NCBI RefSeq assembly: GCF_018812025.1
Contig: NC_063045.1
Span: 17,905,046 to 17,969,045 of the forward strand
Direction: 5' to 3'
From: Megalobrama amblycephala
Lineage: Eukaryota > Chordata > Actinopteri > Cypriniformes > Xenocyprididae
DNA: 64,000 nucleotides
A program made the translations under genes and the position numbers. Below the pieces are notes generated by a model. It was not told the DNA's origin and searched no databases. It saw only the letters and a program-made list of their open reading frames with translations. Positions 11,097 to 24,700 of this stretch are shown piece by piece (the stretch's first letter is position 1; each line of letters begins with the position of its first letter).

Positions 11097-14000
11097 CTTG
11101 GTGAAATACACCCGCATTTGGCGGGTTGGCCGGTGTTAATGTCAAGCCATGGTAGTTTCCATCCCTTTTGCAAAGCATGTTTCTTTTGAATAAGTTGTTT
11201 TAAGCTTCACTGCCTCATTTTACCTATATTTACAAGAACTGTATAAAACTACCCTGTTCTAGAAAATATGCACCATTTATGCAGTTTATCAGGGCCCCCT
11301 GCTGGTCTGGAGCCCTGGGAAAACAGTTGGCAGGGCCGTGCGTTAATCCATCCATGCTTAAATTCAAATCCATGATGCTGACACAAATGCGGAGGTGTTT
11401 GGCACACTTCTTTGACAGATAAATTTGCTCTAGGTTACACACTTCCTCCCCCTTCTCTCTCTTTGTCTTCCTAGACTCATTTTTCCTGTGCTTATTTTCC
11501 CAGTGTCCTCTGAGGACATTGCTCTGTTGGGGATTATAGAGATATTGCATTGTGTTCATTAAAGGCAGCTTATCCTCTTAATTGAGACCAATGTTTGGGC
11601 AAAGCGCCATGTCACCAGTGACCCCATATTTAAAAAGAAGGTCAGATCCAACGATTAGTCGCGAATGGCGGCCAGCTTAGAGTTTTCTGTGCCACAGTTG
11701 TCATCATGTTCTGATTTGTGAGTAAACCAGACAACATGGCCGCATATACACTGTCAACCAATTCACGTTTTAGACTAAAAACGAAAACAAGCTTAGTTTT
11801 TTTTTCTTTTTTTTTTCGCTTGGTCTACTTAGATTTAATGTATACATAGGCATCATACTACATCGATTTTTGCATTTTCTGAAAAAAATATTTAGCACAA
11901 ATCAATGCTAGGGTGTTCAAGGTGGTTACCAGGGTGTTGCTATGTAGGTGTTCTGAGTGGTTGTTACTGGCTTAACTCAAAAGAGCACATTCTTGCTTAT
12001 GTGATATTCTGGTCTCTAGATATGACTTGGTCCCTCCTTCGAAATAGTTTGGTGTTATTTTTTTCACTCATTCGTATCATATCATAATAGCACACTTCTT
12101 CTTAGCACACAGGTGTCATTTGTATATATGTCAATATATCAGCACTTGAGCTCCACTTTTGTAGTACTTTAAATAAACCTCTCAGTGTGTTTCCATAAAT
12201 TCTTTTACTACTTGCTGAGCTTGTTCCTGAGCGTTGTGCTATGTGGCACTTGTGTGGTAACGCGGGTGTGGTGTTTATAAGTCTTCCAGAAGGGCTTGGT
12301 TGAGAAGCAAGCTTACCAAACACTTTCTCATTCCTCAGAGACACCCTGTTAATCAGGCACGGAGGACATGAGCATGTTTTTTGGCCAGCATTGGGATTTC
12401 AAACCTCAACAGGCCTCACCTGTAGATCCTCGCGCACCTGCTTCTGGTAAACCGGTGCCTGAGGCAGCCTTTGCTCTCATCTCAAAGGAGTCCACTCAAA
12501 TCCACTCCCAAGAAAAGAAGGAAAGTACGGAGATGAAAAATAAAAGAACTATTCACCTTGGTATGTCAGGGGCTTTGAAGATGAACTTGAAGAACATCCC
12601 TCAAAAGAACTTCCTCTTACTGTTTGGTTGTTCACTTTTAAATGAGGCCTCGCCTTTTTTTCTGAAGTCAGTCCAAATCAAATTTCAGAAGCCAATCCAG
12701 AAGGCAAGAAGTTGTTTTAGTCCGTTGTGTCAACATCAGTGCTTCTTTATGAATTAGCGCAGATTTTCTTGTTGGAATGTGGTCTACAGAACAAACTCGT
12801 AAAAATCATTCAACATATCAGAATGAATTCACATAGCTTCAGTCTTTGAGACAGTCTTTGTTATGTGACCTACATACATAACAATAAAGATTTTTAGCTA
12901 GCATAAATGTTTGATCATTTTTTGTCCTCCAGGTGAAATTTATATTTCCAGAAACATACTTTATGTAAGTACCAGAATGCAGATGCTACTACCTGCGTTT
13001 CTCAGTATTTCTGTTTTGGCGTGATTGTTTTCTTTTACTTTTACGTTTTTCTTTTCAGGTCATCTACTGTTATCACAGAGCAATGGTTTGAGGAAGATTT
13101 TGCTAAGCAAGTCTGCTAAAACAAAATGTTCATAGCAAAATACTTGAATAAAAACATATATGGTTTAATAGCACAGACAGAAGTGCTTGTAAGAAACCAC
13201 TCTACATTTTCCAAGTGCTTTGTTCAAAAGCCCTTCATTATTTGTAATGACCTGTTCAAGCATAGATAGTATGCCGTGATGTATTTTGCAGCATGTAAGT
13301 GAATATCAAAGAGGCATGCAAGGGAAAAGAATGGAAAAAGAGCACTCAGCACTAAACCGCATGGAGCATTCGTTTGATTAAATAGTCACCGGCCCTGAAG
13401 GGATTGCGCCAGTTGGGTTGAAAGCTACCTCCTAACAGTTTAACTTGAAGGGATTTGCTTCATCTGACACCACACAAGGTTTCTCCTCCATCTCAGCCTG
13501 TTTGTCATCCTGCTCGACTATTTGTCTAGCTGTCCATCTCTAACAATTAGGCTGTCTGAAGAAACCCTTGATTTTTCAGGGCAGATGGCAGCGGCTGACA
13601 GGTGATTCTCTGTCAGGCTTTGATTCAGGGTCTTGTTCCGTTGGCAGCCTGTCGATTTTCATCCAACAAACGTACACGGCACAAGGAGGCTCAAACAATG
13701 TTTATTCTGTACAGAAAAGAGATAATTCCTCTGGATTTATTTTTAGCTTATTCAAAAATTGCCTTGGCGAGCGTCCTGCATTCATAAAGATATGCATCAT
13801 CTCTTGATCTGCCTGGAATTATGGGAGATTCAGTTTGCACTTGCACACACAAGATCCGCCTCTGTTAGTCTCTTTTCCTGGCTACGTTCAGAATGCAATA
13901 CTAGCATACTGCTTACTAAGCAGTATACACTGTATACTTTAATGAAAATGCTGTGTGAAACCGTGAGCGATATGCTACAATAAACCTTTCAAACAGCAGT

Positions 14001-14397
14001 ATAATACATTTAGTCATGTTACTCATTGCATTGCATGTTTAATTTAGTAAGTAAGGCATCCAGTTATTATAAATTTAGTCATTCTTTTTTTGTATAAAAA
14101 TATTGTAAGGTCCTAAGCAAACTGTACTTAAGAAGAGTTTGTGATGCTACCTACGATGTGATTCCACATTTTGTTGCATTTAAAATTGTGTCATTCTCAG
14201 CATTGCCACTAGCAGTGCTATAACTTGCATTAGCTTTAACTTTCTTTTGCTGAGCAAGTTATTTACAGTTGGGCTGCATTTAAGTTCATTTTTTACAACC
14301 TTCCCCCACTAACTTTCCTCGTTCATTAGGATGTACGTCATTGCTTATGAGTGCCCACTGCTGGTGGAACCCTTGCAGTGTGTTTAAATGGAACCCC
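11097..14397. other. Non-coding stretch, no gene seen
   Basis: No exon was recognised. A short tract at 11908-11965 has units like GGTGTTCAAGGTGGTTACCA. The 129-codon frame at 12368-12757 has no domain, no homology I recognise and no clear splice sites. Sequence at 13340-13860 is unique and less AT-rich. Confidence 0.45.
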
Positions 14398-15262
14398 TAA
14401 TAGAGTACTTCAGAGATGACGTGTTTTTTAGGCCAACCCGGAAGTTAGCGGTACACTGGTTCCCTCGATCGAAAGCCTATGCATTTTTCCCATAGACTTT
14501 TAGAAAATCGCAAAAAATAAGCTCTGTGTTTTACAAAGGGTTATGACACTTAGGGCGTAGATTTGGTTTCAACTTTGGGGGGGTTGAACGTTGGTATGGT
14601 TGTATTGTATTGGGGGGGTTGTAACTGATGGCTTTGAATATTGGGGGGGTTACCTCCCCCCCGCTTACACGTTTTGTCTATCAAGATAATCTTTACAAGT
14701 TAACACAACTTTTATACATTTTGAAGCCTAAATAAAGTCGTCAGATATAAAAAGCTAACAGTAGGCTATAAACGGACTACAGCACACCATGGTCGTGGAT
14801 CAACGTCACCACCACCTAGCTTCCTCAAAATTTATTTAAAAACATGCTCGCTGATTATGATCTGCGCAGTGTATGAATACTTATTTACTTTTTCATGAGA
14901 AATGCTGTCTAAATGTTTGTCATGATGGCGTCTAAAGTCTCCGCCAAAGGAAGTAGTCCCTTTTAGCAACTTGTTAGCAACCGCCGTTTTTAAGACACAA
15001 TAAAGGTTTAAAAAACCACAAGTGGGTTATAACTGGTGTGTTTTATGTCATAGATCAAAACAAATCAAAATATTGAGAACTGAATATTGAATATGAAAAT
15101 ATTTAGAGGCTTTGATATCTACAGACCTTATTTCAGGCGATTAAGCAAAAATCCATTCAAAAAACCTATAGACTTTAGGGCGATGGAACCGGAAGCCTTA
15201 AAATGCTAACTCGCTTCCGGGTTTTGCATACAAAAACACATCATCTCTGAGGCACTCTATTA
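14398..15262. mobile_element. Non-autonomous DNA element with long inverted ends
   Basis: The left end TAATAGAGTACTTCAGAGAT and the right end, on the other strand TAATAGAGTGCCTCAGAGAT, match over about 45 bp, including AACCCGGAAG inside. The 865-bp interior includes G-runs at 14575-14660 and no protein. Confidence 0.75.
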
Positions 15263-15785
15263 TGAGTTCGTCGTCAGATCACTGTTCTTTTCACACTGCA
15301 TGATTATCTGGGGTAGCATTCAGTCACTGCTGTGTGCGCATTGCATGATGAATCAGCGACAGGGAGTTTCACATTCCATGACTTTACAATAGGAAGAATT
15401 GCCCCCAGCTCTGTCTAGTCCGCAAACCATGTTTCACCACCAAACAAACGCGAGAAGTGATAAGGAAATAACGCAAGGTCACATGTGAGACCAGAGTTCT
15501 TGCGCAAGACTGGAATTGTTATTAAAAGTGTTAGGCCGCTAGAAGCTTGTGATCCAATTGTCTGTGTGCTAATTTGCAGCGAAAAGGAGAAAAGAAAAAA
15601 AGATTATGGAGGAGGACATTGTTGGGGAGACACATGTCTATAACTCCTACCTGAACTTCCCACTGCCCTGTATCTTGCTCTCTCATTGGCTGTAGGTCAT
15701 CACTGATGTTATTTTCAGTCAGAACACATTTCACACAGCAGGATTTTTAATCGCAGACAGGTCCAGATATTTAGCATGCCAAATA

Positions 15786-17266
15786 CAGTGCCCTCCACAA
15801 ATATTGGCACCCTTAGTAAATATGAGCAAAGGTGGCTGTAAAAATGAATCTGCATTGTTTATCTTTTTGATCTTTCATTCAAAAAATTCACAAAATTCTA
15901 ACCTTTCATTGAAGGAAAAGAATTGAAAATGGGGGAAAAAGCTCATTATGAAATAAATGTTTTTCTCCAATACATGTTGGCCACAATTATTGGCATCCCT
16001 AGAAATTCTTCTGAGTAAAATATCTCTGAAGTATATTCCCATTCACATTTACATTTTTTAGCACACCAGGATGACTAGGAGCATGAAATTGTGCAGCCAT
16101 GACTTCCTGTTCCACAGGAGTACAAATATGTGTAAACACAAAGGCCAAATCCCCTTAATCATTCATCACAATGAGAAAAAACAAATAATATAGTTCTGAT
16201 GTGCAGCAAAAGATCGTTGAGCTTCACAAAATAGAAAATGGGTATAAGAAAAAAGCTAACTCATTGAAAATCCCCATTTCCACCATCAGGGCAATAATTA
16301 AGAAGTTTCAATCAACTAAAGATGTTACAAATCTGCCTGGAAGAGGACGTGTGTCTAAATCGTCCTAATGTGCGGTGAGGAGGAAAGTTTGAGTGGCCAA
16401 AGACTCTTTAAGGATCACAGCTGGAGAATTGCTTAGTTGAGTCTTGAGTCTCAGAAAGCCTAAAAAATTACCAAACAGCACCTACATCCCCACAAGTTGT
16501 TCGGGAGGGTTTCAAGAAAAATCCTTCTTTGCACGTCCAAAAATAAACTCCAGCATATTCAGTTGTCAGACAAAACTGGAACTTCAAATGGGACCGGCTT
16601 CTGTGGTAAGATGAAACTAACAAAATAGCTTTTTGGCAGCAAACCCACCAGATGGGTTTGGTGCACACATGGATAAAAAGTACCCCATGCCCACGGTTAA
16701 ATATACTGCTGGATCTTTAATGCTGTGGGCCTATTTTTCTGCTGGAGGTCCTGGACATCTTGTTCAGATACATGGCATCATGGATTCTATCAAATACCAA
16801 CAGATAAAAAATCAAAACCTGACCGCTTCTGCTAGAAATCCCATAATGGGCAGTGGTTGGATTGTCCATCAGGACAATGATCCAAAACAAACATCAAAAC
16901 CAACACAAAAATGTGTCACCGAGCACGAAATGAAGCTTCTGCCATCGCCATCCCAGTTCCCTGACCTGAAACCTAAAAAAAATGAGTGGAGTGAACTGAA
17001 GAGAAGAAACACCAACATGGAGCTGGGAATCTGAAGGATCTGGAGAGATTCTGCATGAAGGAATGGTCTCTGATCTCTTATCAGGTGTTCTCCAATCTCA
17101 TCAGGCATTATAGAAGAAGACTCAGAGCTGTTATCTTGGGAAAAGGACATTGCAATAATTGGGTGCCAATAATTGTGGCCAACATGAACTAGAGAAAAAC
17201 ATTTATTTCATAATGAGCTTTTCCACCCATTTTCAATTGTTTTACTTAAATGAAAGGTTAGAAAAT
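15786..17266 (+). mobile_element. Tc1/mariner relic 1, right end truncated
   Basis: It starts after TA (15784-15785) with CAGTGCCCTCCACAAATATT. The inner part of the long left inverted repeat reappears in reverse at 17161-17266, but the outer ~110 bp on the right are missing. Inside are decayed transposase segments: a DETK-like first catalytic region with a stop near 16606, then HQDNDPKQTSK around 16870, then FPDLKP and a Glu-Trp where the third catalytic residue is expected. Stops and frameshifts make it inactive. It is the same family as relic 2 at 43470. Confidence 0.85.
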
Positions 17267-17702
17267 CTGTCGTCGAGTGAAAATCGGGCCTAAAATCGTG
17301 CAGTGTAAACTCAGCTTAAGCCCTTGATCACATAAGCTCTTGATCACGCGCTCTAGAGCTGATTTATTATTTCCTTTGAATTTGTTTTACATTCTATAGG
17401 ACTGCATGAAATGCTTGGGCTGTTGGAGAAAATATAAAAAATTACACAAACGAAAATGATAACAATACAATAAACTATGACAATCAGCTTAAGGTAGCTA
17501 CAAGTAGGCTACTATGCGGTTAAATGTCAAAATAATTCCAAGGGGTCAAGGGTCTGTTCAAATAAACTTCCCTCGCCCAATTGACAAAGTTTAACGCACT
17601 TCAAAGTGGCGGCAGGGATTCCCCTGAGGGGAAGTGCGTAAGTGTATGCCTAAAAGTGAAGTTAAACGTTGATATGTTTATAGCTCTAACTAATATCATC
17701 CA
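17267..17702. other. Non-coding stretch, no feature seen
   Basis: No exon or repeat recognised. Confidence 0.5.
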
Positions 17703-17810
17703 GGGCAGCGTTTCCCAAAAGCATCGTAAGCTTAAGTTGATCGTAGCTCCATTGGTTTCAATGGAGCTACGATCAACTTAGGCTTACGATGCTTTTGGGA
17801 AACGCTGCCC
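17703..17810. repeat. Near-perfect 108-bp palindromic MITE
   Basis: GGGCAGCGTTTCCCAAAAGC runs to a centre near 17756, after which the sequence returns as its reverse complement and ends GCTTTTGGGAAACGCTGCCC. A similarly built element lies at 55122-55231. Confidence 0.85.
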
Positions 17811-19351
17811 AGTTTAATGGCACTGACAATTAAAGAAAACTCTATCACCCCCTTAAGTACCGGAGCTTGCTAATGCCATAAAAAATGCAAGAACATAAAT
17901 GTACAGGACTTCACTGTTACATTTGCATATGAGTAGCTGTGTAGAATTTGTTCTCAATAATCAGAGATGTGAAAAATTGTAATAGATATTGTGCTAAAAA
18001 TATGCAGTTGCGTTGTGAAATACAGCAATCTATCCAGTGTGCTTAGGATGTTTCTTTTCATATGTGTCTAGTTAATGTGTAAAGTGAGATCCCAGCTGTA
18101 ATGTAAATGTACATATATGTATAGTTTTGCGGTCACATTGTCAGCACAGATTCTTCCTTTGTGTGCCAGAGCGGGAAGAAAAGCTTCATCTGTCTTGTGT
18201 CTCGCGGTCCCTCGTCAGTACACATTGATATGCAGGCCACACTCCCGGGCTGCTCACGGACTGCAATGAAGGGCTCGGGATGAGATGCGTAATGACACTG
18301 AAGGCACTTTAACACCACAAAATGCAGAGCGACACGCGGAATATGATCTTGGGATCTCGCCGCTTGTTGATGTACGAACGTACACATTTCAAAACGGCCC
18401 CATTACATGGGTGCATGTGATTTAATGCAGCTGAGCACATTTAAAACCTGGCCTCTGAGAGCCAGAATTTATTTCTACTTTTATATTATTATTAATATTT
18501 TGCATTTCAGTAGCATTTATATGTTATTATTTTTTTAATTATTTCATTGTTATTTCCATTAATGGAAACCATTTTTTGTTTTGGCTTTAGTAAACAATAA
18601 CAACATTAACTGACACATTATAAAACTATTCATTTATTGTCAGTGATTAAAAGTAACAGTGCTTACTTTGGCTAAGGCTGGTTTAAAATGATCTGAGTGG
18701 TCTTGTACATCTTTATGCCATTTTTTTTTTTTTATTTCTATAAATAAAATATTTGCTTAAAAGACTTGCACTCAAGGCTAAAGAAACATTTATAGGTACT
18801 AAACCGCAGATACACCGGAGATCTGATTGGATGACTGTCAGGTTAACCATAATATGGCCAGAGCAAATATTTTAGCCCCTATGCTACAGCCGGTGAATGC
18901 ATAAAATTGTGCTTCTCTGTGATTTTTCACTCTCGCTGCAGTCAGGCAGCATAAAAAATGCATGGTGGTGATAGCATCTCTCGCTCTAGTTCCCTAAGCC
19001 GTGACCCAAGCTTAACCGGGAAAGTTGTTTGCTAAATGTCAGCCGGGTTCAAGAAGCTCTTGCTCTCTAGAGGACCTCACTGACCCAGTGCTCTGTGTTA
19101 AGTAACGTACAGGGGAAGCTATTTTGAAACCTTAGTCTGCTAAGCTACAAGCTAAAGCTACTCATAGTTAAACTACACACAAGCTACCCTTTAACTACAA
19201 GCTACTGATACAAAACCGCTAATATATAACATTGAATCTTTATTTGTTTTGTTGAAGTTAGACATCATGTTTTACCTTTTCATTCATCAGTCTAAGTTTA
19301 AAATCTTATGGAGCTTGATATATGATGTTATTTGAGTAACTGGTTCTCTGG
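17811..19351. other. Non-coding stretch, no gene seen
   Basis: Sequence at 18120-18420 is unique and GC-richer than its surroundings. The frames there carry no recognisable domain. Confidence 0.45.
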
Positions 19352-19359
19352 TGCCATAC

Positions 19360-20820
19360 CAGTGGTGTAGTCGGGGCCATACGCACGCATACGCCGTATG
19401 CTTACTTTTTGCTCAGGGCTGTTTGCGTATTACGACTTCTAAGGATCAGTATTTGCGTATACCCACTTTTTTTTTACTTCGAAAGTCCATAAAATAATGT
19501 CCTGTTAGCTTCTCCTTTAACTGTGTGTCCACTGCTGTTGTGTAAACTCGCGATTCTTTGTTGTAATTGGTGCATGAGCACTTCTGTCATTCTACCTTTT
19601 CCCGCTCATCATCGGCTAAAAAACAGGCTTCACAGTGCGTGTTCGCGCTGCAGTGAGAGATCTCCGATCAAAGCCGCTCGGTGTTTTGAGCGGTGCATTG
19701 AGCGCAGTTCTCTCACTGCAGCGGTCACGGCGTGAGAATATGGTGGTGAGGAAATAAGACTATTAATTAACTATATAGCCTACATCATGCGTTCAGAGCT
19801 TTTATAAGCGCTTAAGTTCCCGTACAAACTGAAAAGACCATCAGCGCAAATGAAGCCTTTGTTTATTTAATACATTAGTGCGCGAATCAAAAGCGAAACA
19901 TACCAGGCTGCTACACTGAATCTTATTAAGCTCCAAAAGTTTGATAAGATTTCCACGAGCCATCGCGACACTGATGATAAAATGTGCGATCCATTTGAAT
20001 TCTATTGAGAGTTAAACACTTTGAAACGCTATAGAGAAAGTCAAACGTGATCTAGACTGATGGACAAAATGAACAAAAGACTGAAAAGAGGACAACAAAT
20101 CTTGCGCCAACAATTATTAGGGAGCTTTTTAAACTATTCATGACCCACCCTTACTAGAATTTATATAGTTTTATTGTAGTAATTATGGTAAATTTGGCTA
20201 ACTTGTAGAATTTATAACCTATTAAGGGAATTCACTAGATTTATATTACACCTGTGACATCTTCTATTGTTTCTATAGGTTATGTGTAGGTTGCTATTTT
20301 TCATAACAAATGCTTTGATAATGGAAAATGATATAGTTTGACTTCTTATAACACAATGAAGTAGAAAATTCTGTCAAACTGATAAGCTTACCTAGTCGTA
20401 AATAATATAAAACTGAGTTTACAGAGGTTACCGGGGAAACAGCTCTATTTCTGCTTCTCCATAAGCGCCACCTACTGACAGAGTGTGGTTTAAATTTTCA
20501 TTCACTGTTTTTTTTTTTTTTTTGTTTGTTTGTTTGTGACCACATTTTTATAATGTTAATAAATTAGATTTCGAATAATTGGCTTTTTTTAACACCCTTT
20601 TGAATAAAATGAAACTTTATTTTCAGATATCACTTTTCACAGTGAATATAATTCCAAAGCAGCATGTTTAAATAATAGCCAAACTGTAAAGCATTAAAAA
20701 TGTCAACCAATTTTAGAATGCACTGTATTTATTTGTTTTTAATGAAACATGTTACTAGTGAACAACAACATAAAACACATTTACTTCTACACCACTTATT
20801 TTTTTAGGACTACACCACTG
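19360..20820. mobile_element. hAT-type element, 1461 bp, 8-bp target duplication
   Basis: The ends are CAGTGGTGTAGTC and its exact reverse complement GACTACACCACTG. Both flanks carry TGCCATAC (19352-19359 and 20821-20828), a perfect 8-bp duplication diagnostic of hAT transposition. There is no transposase frame, so it moved with help from another copy. The downstream end lies 59 bp before gpc1 exon 2. Inside, a GCAGTGAGAGATCTCCGAT block near 19650 has an inverted partner near 19705. Confidence 0.9.
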
Positions 20821-20879
20821 TGCCATACCTATGTTAAAACCTTTGCTTAAATCGTATTTTCTTTCCATTCTATCTGCAG

Positions 20880-21038
20880 GCGAGCATCTCCGCATCTGCC
20901 CACAAGGTTACACCTGCTGCACCAGTGCCATGGAGGAGACACTGTCAAACCTGAGCCGCCGAGAGTTTGAAGGCCTGGTGAGGGAAGCGGGACGATCCAT
21001 TCAAGCCTCTCTGAATGCCCAATACAGGACTTTTGACA
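20880..21038 (+). CDS. gpc1: gpc1 exon 2
   Basis: Acceptor TATCTGCAG, donor GTGAGT. The first two bases complete a Gly codon; it encodes [13 protein letters not shown] through NAQYRTFD and ends in phase 1. It starts 59 bp after the hAT element. Confidence 0.95.
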
Positions 21039-21684
21039 GTGAGTCCACTACTCAAATGCACGCAATCTTGCAGTTGGTCGTGTTTTGATGTATTGTGTCT
21101 TGCTAACACGTCTGCTCAGTTTTTCCACTGTATGGGTAGCAATGTTAACAAAATGATTTTCAAATAATCCAAATGTTTAAGTTGTCATTTCTCCACCCAG
21201 AGTGTAAAATTGAGGAAGAACAGAGTAGCAATTGCAGCAACTCACAAAGGAAATGAGATTTAGAGGTTTTACAGTGTACTTGTACTGTCACGGACAGCTT
21301 TCTTATCCAGAGCAGTACGTAGTTTATGTAACTTCATCTGCTTTTAGTTAACATTTTTCATTTACCCGTCTGCAGGGGTTAATGAATGTGAAGGGTTAAA
21401 GAGTTGCAGTACTTTGAAGTCCAAATTCTCTCCTGGTTTGTGTCATTGTAAGCTTAGATAAAAGGAAAACTCTGAAGTTCATATGCTTTCACACCAAGTG
21501 GTGCTCGTAGGGACATTACAGTGGGTTTTTTTATAGCCTTTTACTGCAGTGCACCATTTAAGCATGATAAACTGTAGTGACGCCAATAATGATAAGATAT
21601 TCTGATGCAGCTGTTCTATTTCATGACCCTAATCAGATGCATTCTGCAACCCATAGAATGAGAATACAGTAATCATATGCGCAT

Positions 21685-21725
<41 letters not shown>

Positions 21726-24700
21726 AAAAACAAAAACAATTATATTAATTTTTAATGCAAATATGTTAATTATTACATTACATGAATGTTGAACAACCAG
21801 TACATGAAATGAATGATATTTGTGTTACATCATACAAATTCCCCTAATAAGCAAAACATAGTGAGCTTTCATCTTGTTCAAGAATTTTTTGTTTTTAGAA
21901 ATCTCCCATTTTTTTTTTTTTTTAAGAAACCAAATATTTTTAATTTCGATTTTCATGGAATAAGCAAAAATAAAACCAAATAAAAAATAATTAAATATGA
22001 ATGTATTTTTATATTTACATTTTAAACTATACATGGTGAAAATATGAAATACATAAAATAATATTATTAAATCTGCAATGTAAAACAATATTCCACAGAT
22101 CTGCTTCAGTAAATATTGATATATTATAGGATTACTTCACTTTCAAATGAATTAAAATTACCCCAAGCTCTACTCACCCTCAAGCCATCCTAAGTGTATG
22201 TGACTTTCTTCTTTCTGATGAACACAATCGGAGAAATATTAATAAATATCATGACGGACCTGAGCCTGAGTGGGATTAATGAATATGAGCTGAAGAAAGT
22301 GTCTCCATCGACATCCATCCATCATAAACATGCCTTCTAAAGCAAATAGATGTGTTTGTGTAAAAAAAAAAAAAAAAATCCATATTTAACAAGTTATGAA
22401 GTAAAATATCTAGCTTCCACCAGACCGCCTTCCGTATTCTACTTACGAAGAAAGTGTAAATCTCTCGCAGTTCAAAACGCTTATGCTGTGTCCTACGCCT
22501 TCCCTATTCAACTTAAAAAAAGCTTAACTGACACAACGCCAGTAAAGCTTGGGGTAATTTTCATTTGAAAGTGAACTAATCCTTTAAAAGCCATGCAAAA
22601 TATTCAGTAGTCACGGTGCTTTAATGTTGTACTAAAATCTGCAACTACTGTATATTGGTGAACAGTAGTCAGTGGACTCATTTGTTTGTGATTTCCTTAT
22701 TAGTTTCACTCTATGATAAGTGACTTTTTTATCATTGCAGCATACTTTCTGGAACTTCTAAATGGCTCTGAAAGGTGGTTGGAGGAGGCGTTTGTAGCCG
22801 CTCTGGGGGATTTGTACCGACCTAATGCAGGAGTGTTTCGTGACCTCTACGCTGACCTGCGTCGATATTACAGTGGTGCCAGCCTGAACCTCGAGGAGGT
22901 CTTGGACGAGTTCTGGATGAAGCTGCTGGAGCGCCTTTTGAAGGCGTCTGACCCTGAGACCGCCTCGCTGCTCTCTGACGACTTCCTGGAGTGTGCCTCC
23001 AAGCAGACAGAGACCCTTCGTCCTTTTGGAGATGCTCCACGTGAACTGAAGGCCAAGCTGGTGCGGGCGTTCATCGCTGCTCGGGCATTTGTCCAGGGCC
23101 TTAATGTGGCTGGAGAGATTGTACGGAAGGTGTCACAGGTACAGTTTATTATATTTCTTTTGTAGGATGCTGTGTTGTATCGGTTGAGGCTCAGGGCTGG
23201 TAACCGGAAGGTTGCTTGTTTGTTGCATGCCATGTGCCAAGACCGTACTGCCCTTGAGTAAGGCAATTAATCCCAGGGTGCTCTAGGGTGACTGGTGGCA
23301 TTCATACATGAAAGTTAAAAACAAGCATTCTACTAAATAAGTTAAAAATAAAAAACCCAGAGTTTACACTTGGTAAGACCACTTTTGGCAGTATTTCCAG
23401 TCCCTACAGAGTTTAACATCTTTGAAGCTGGAAGATTTGCTTCTTTTCAAAATTGCTCAAGTTCCATCAAACAGGATTGGGACCATTTGAGAGGGAAAAA
23501 AAATGTTAAGTTTAATGGTGCTGAACTGAATTAAGTCTAATTTTCTTGATTTTAAAACTCACCAAATTTCTTTTACATCGTTGTTCTGTAGAAAGATGAG
23601 TCGTCTACCAATCATCCTAAATGCTCTTGCAAATCATATCATATTTTGCTCCAGAAACCGTACTGTCATTGATATTTCCAAATGAGAATTCCAGTGTGAA
23701 TTCTTGGGTTACATTTGCACAAAATATAGCACTTCACATCAAAGTCTTAAAGTTCAGTTAAGGTCTCATCAGACCAGGGATTCAAATCAATGAGTCTTTG
23801 ACAAGCCTTTTGGGCAAATACCAGCAAAGAAGTGATAACAAAGACTTCCTTCTTTCACCTTCCACCTTCCTTACGAGCCAGATTTATGAAGTGTTTCTGT
23901 TCTTGAAGTGCTACTGTTGATAGTTTCTCCCATTTTGTGTAGAAATTTAACTCTTTGGCATTGCCAAACTCTTGTCCAGACACCCAGTTCTGGAAGAAGT
24001 TCAATCCTTTGCAGATGTTTCATATTTGTTTCATATTTTCTCACATTCATAATGACAAACCTCACAGTGCTTCAAGGTATATTTAATATGTCACGACTAC
24101 TATTTTTCAAGAACTTTGCCTCAGATCTGATTATAATGATCCTTGGGTTCTGCGGTAGGGTGTTGCCTTGGAAATGAAGTGTGTATTCTCCTAGAGACAG
24201 GTGTATTTGACATTAGAGTTCTACGGCAATAGGAAAAAATCTTCAATGAATCATTGTTCCATGGTGTAACACTGTGCAACTGAGAAAGTCCAAGGACACT
24301 GAAGACTTTTATATGTGGCTTAAACTCATATGTTGTTTTTTGACTTAATGTGCCTAACTGTAAAAATCATGCATACCATTGAATTGTTTTCTCTAAAAGA
24401 GGGCAGTACCTTCAAGTGCCCTAGTTGCCTAGAATGTCAATCAACGGATACTCCCAAATTCATCAATATTGGATCCATGACATCAGGACAAATGGCTACA
24501 CTGCAGCTTTCCCAAAGATGTTTGCCTCAAACCCACACAAGGAAAATTAGTCCAAGTCCTTAGCGGCTACCCTACCCTTCCCTAGAACTCCCTGCTGCTT
24601 TGACAAATGAATGTAGGGCGCAATGGTACTTCTCTGTTCTTTAAGGGATTTCTTACAGAATTGGATTTAGTCTCCCGGTGCCAAACTCTCAAGAGATTCC

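Noticed and set aside
12368..12757. 129-codon open frame as a gene
   Set aside because: No domain, no recognisable homology, no splice context, and low-complexity lysine-rich composition.
22868..23266. 132-codon minus-strand frame
   Set aside because: Exact antisense of gpc1 exon 3, whose frame, splice sites and homology are clear.
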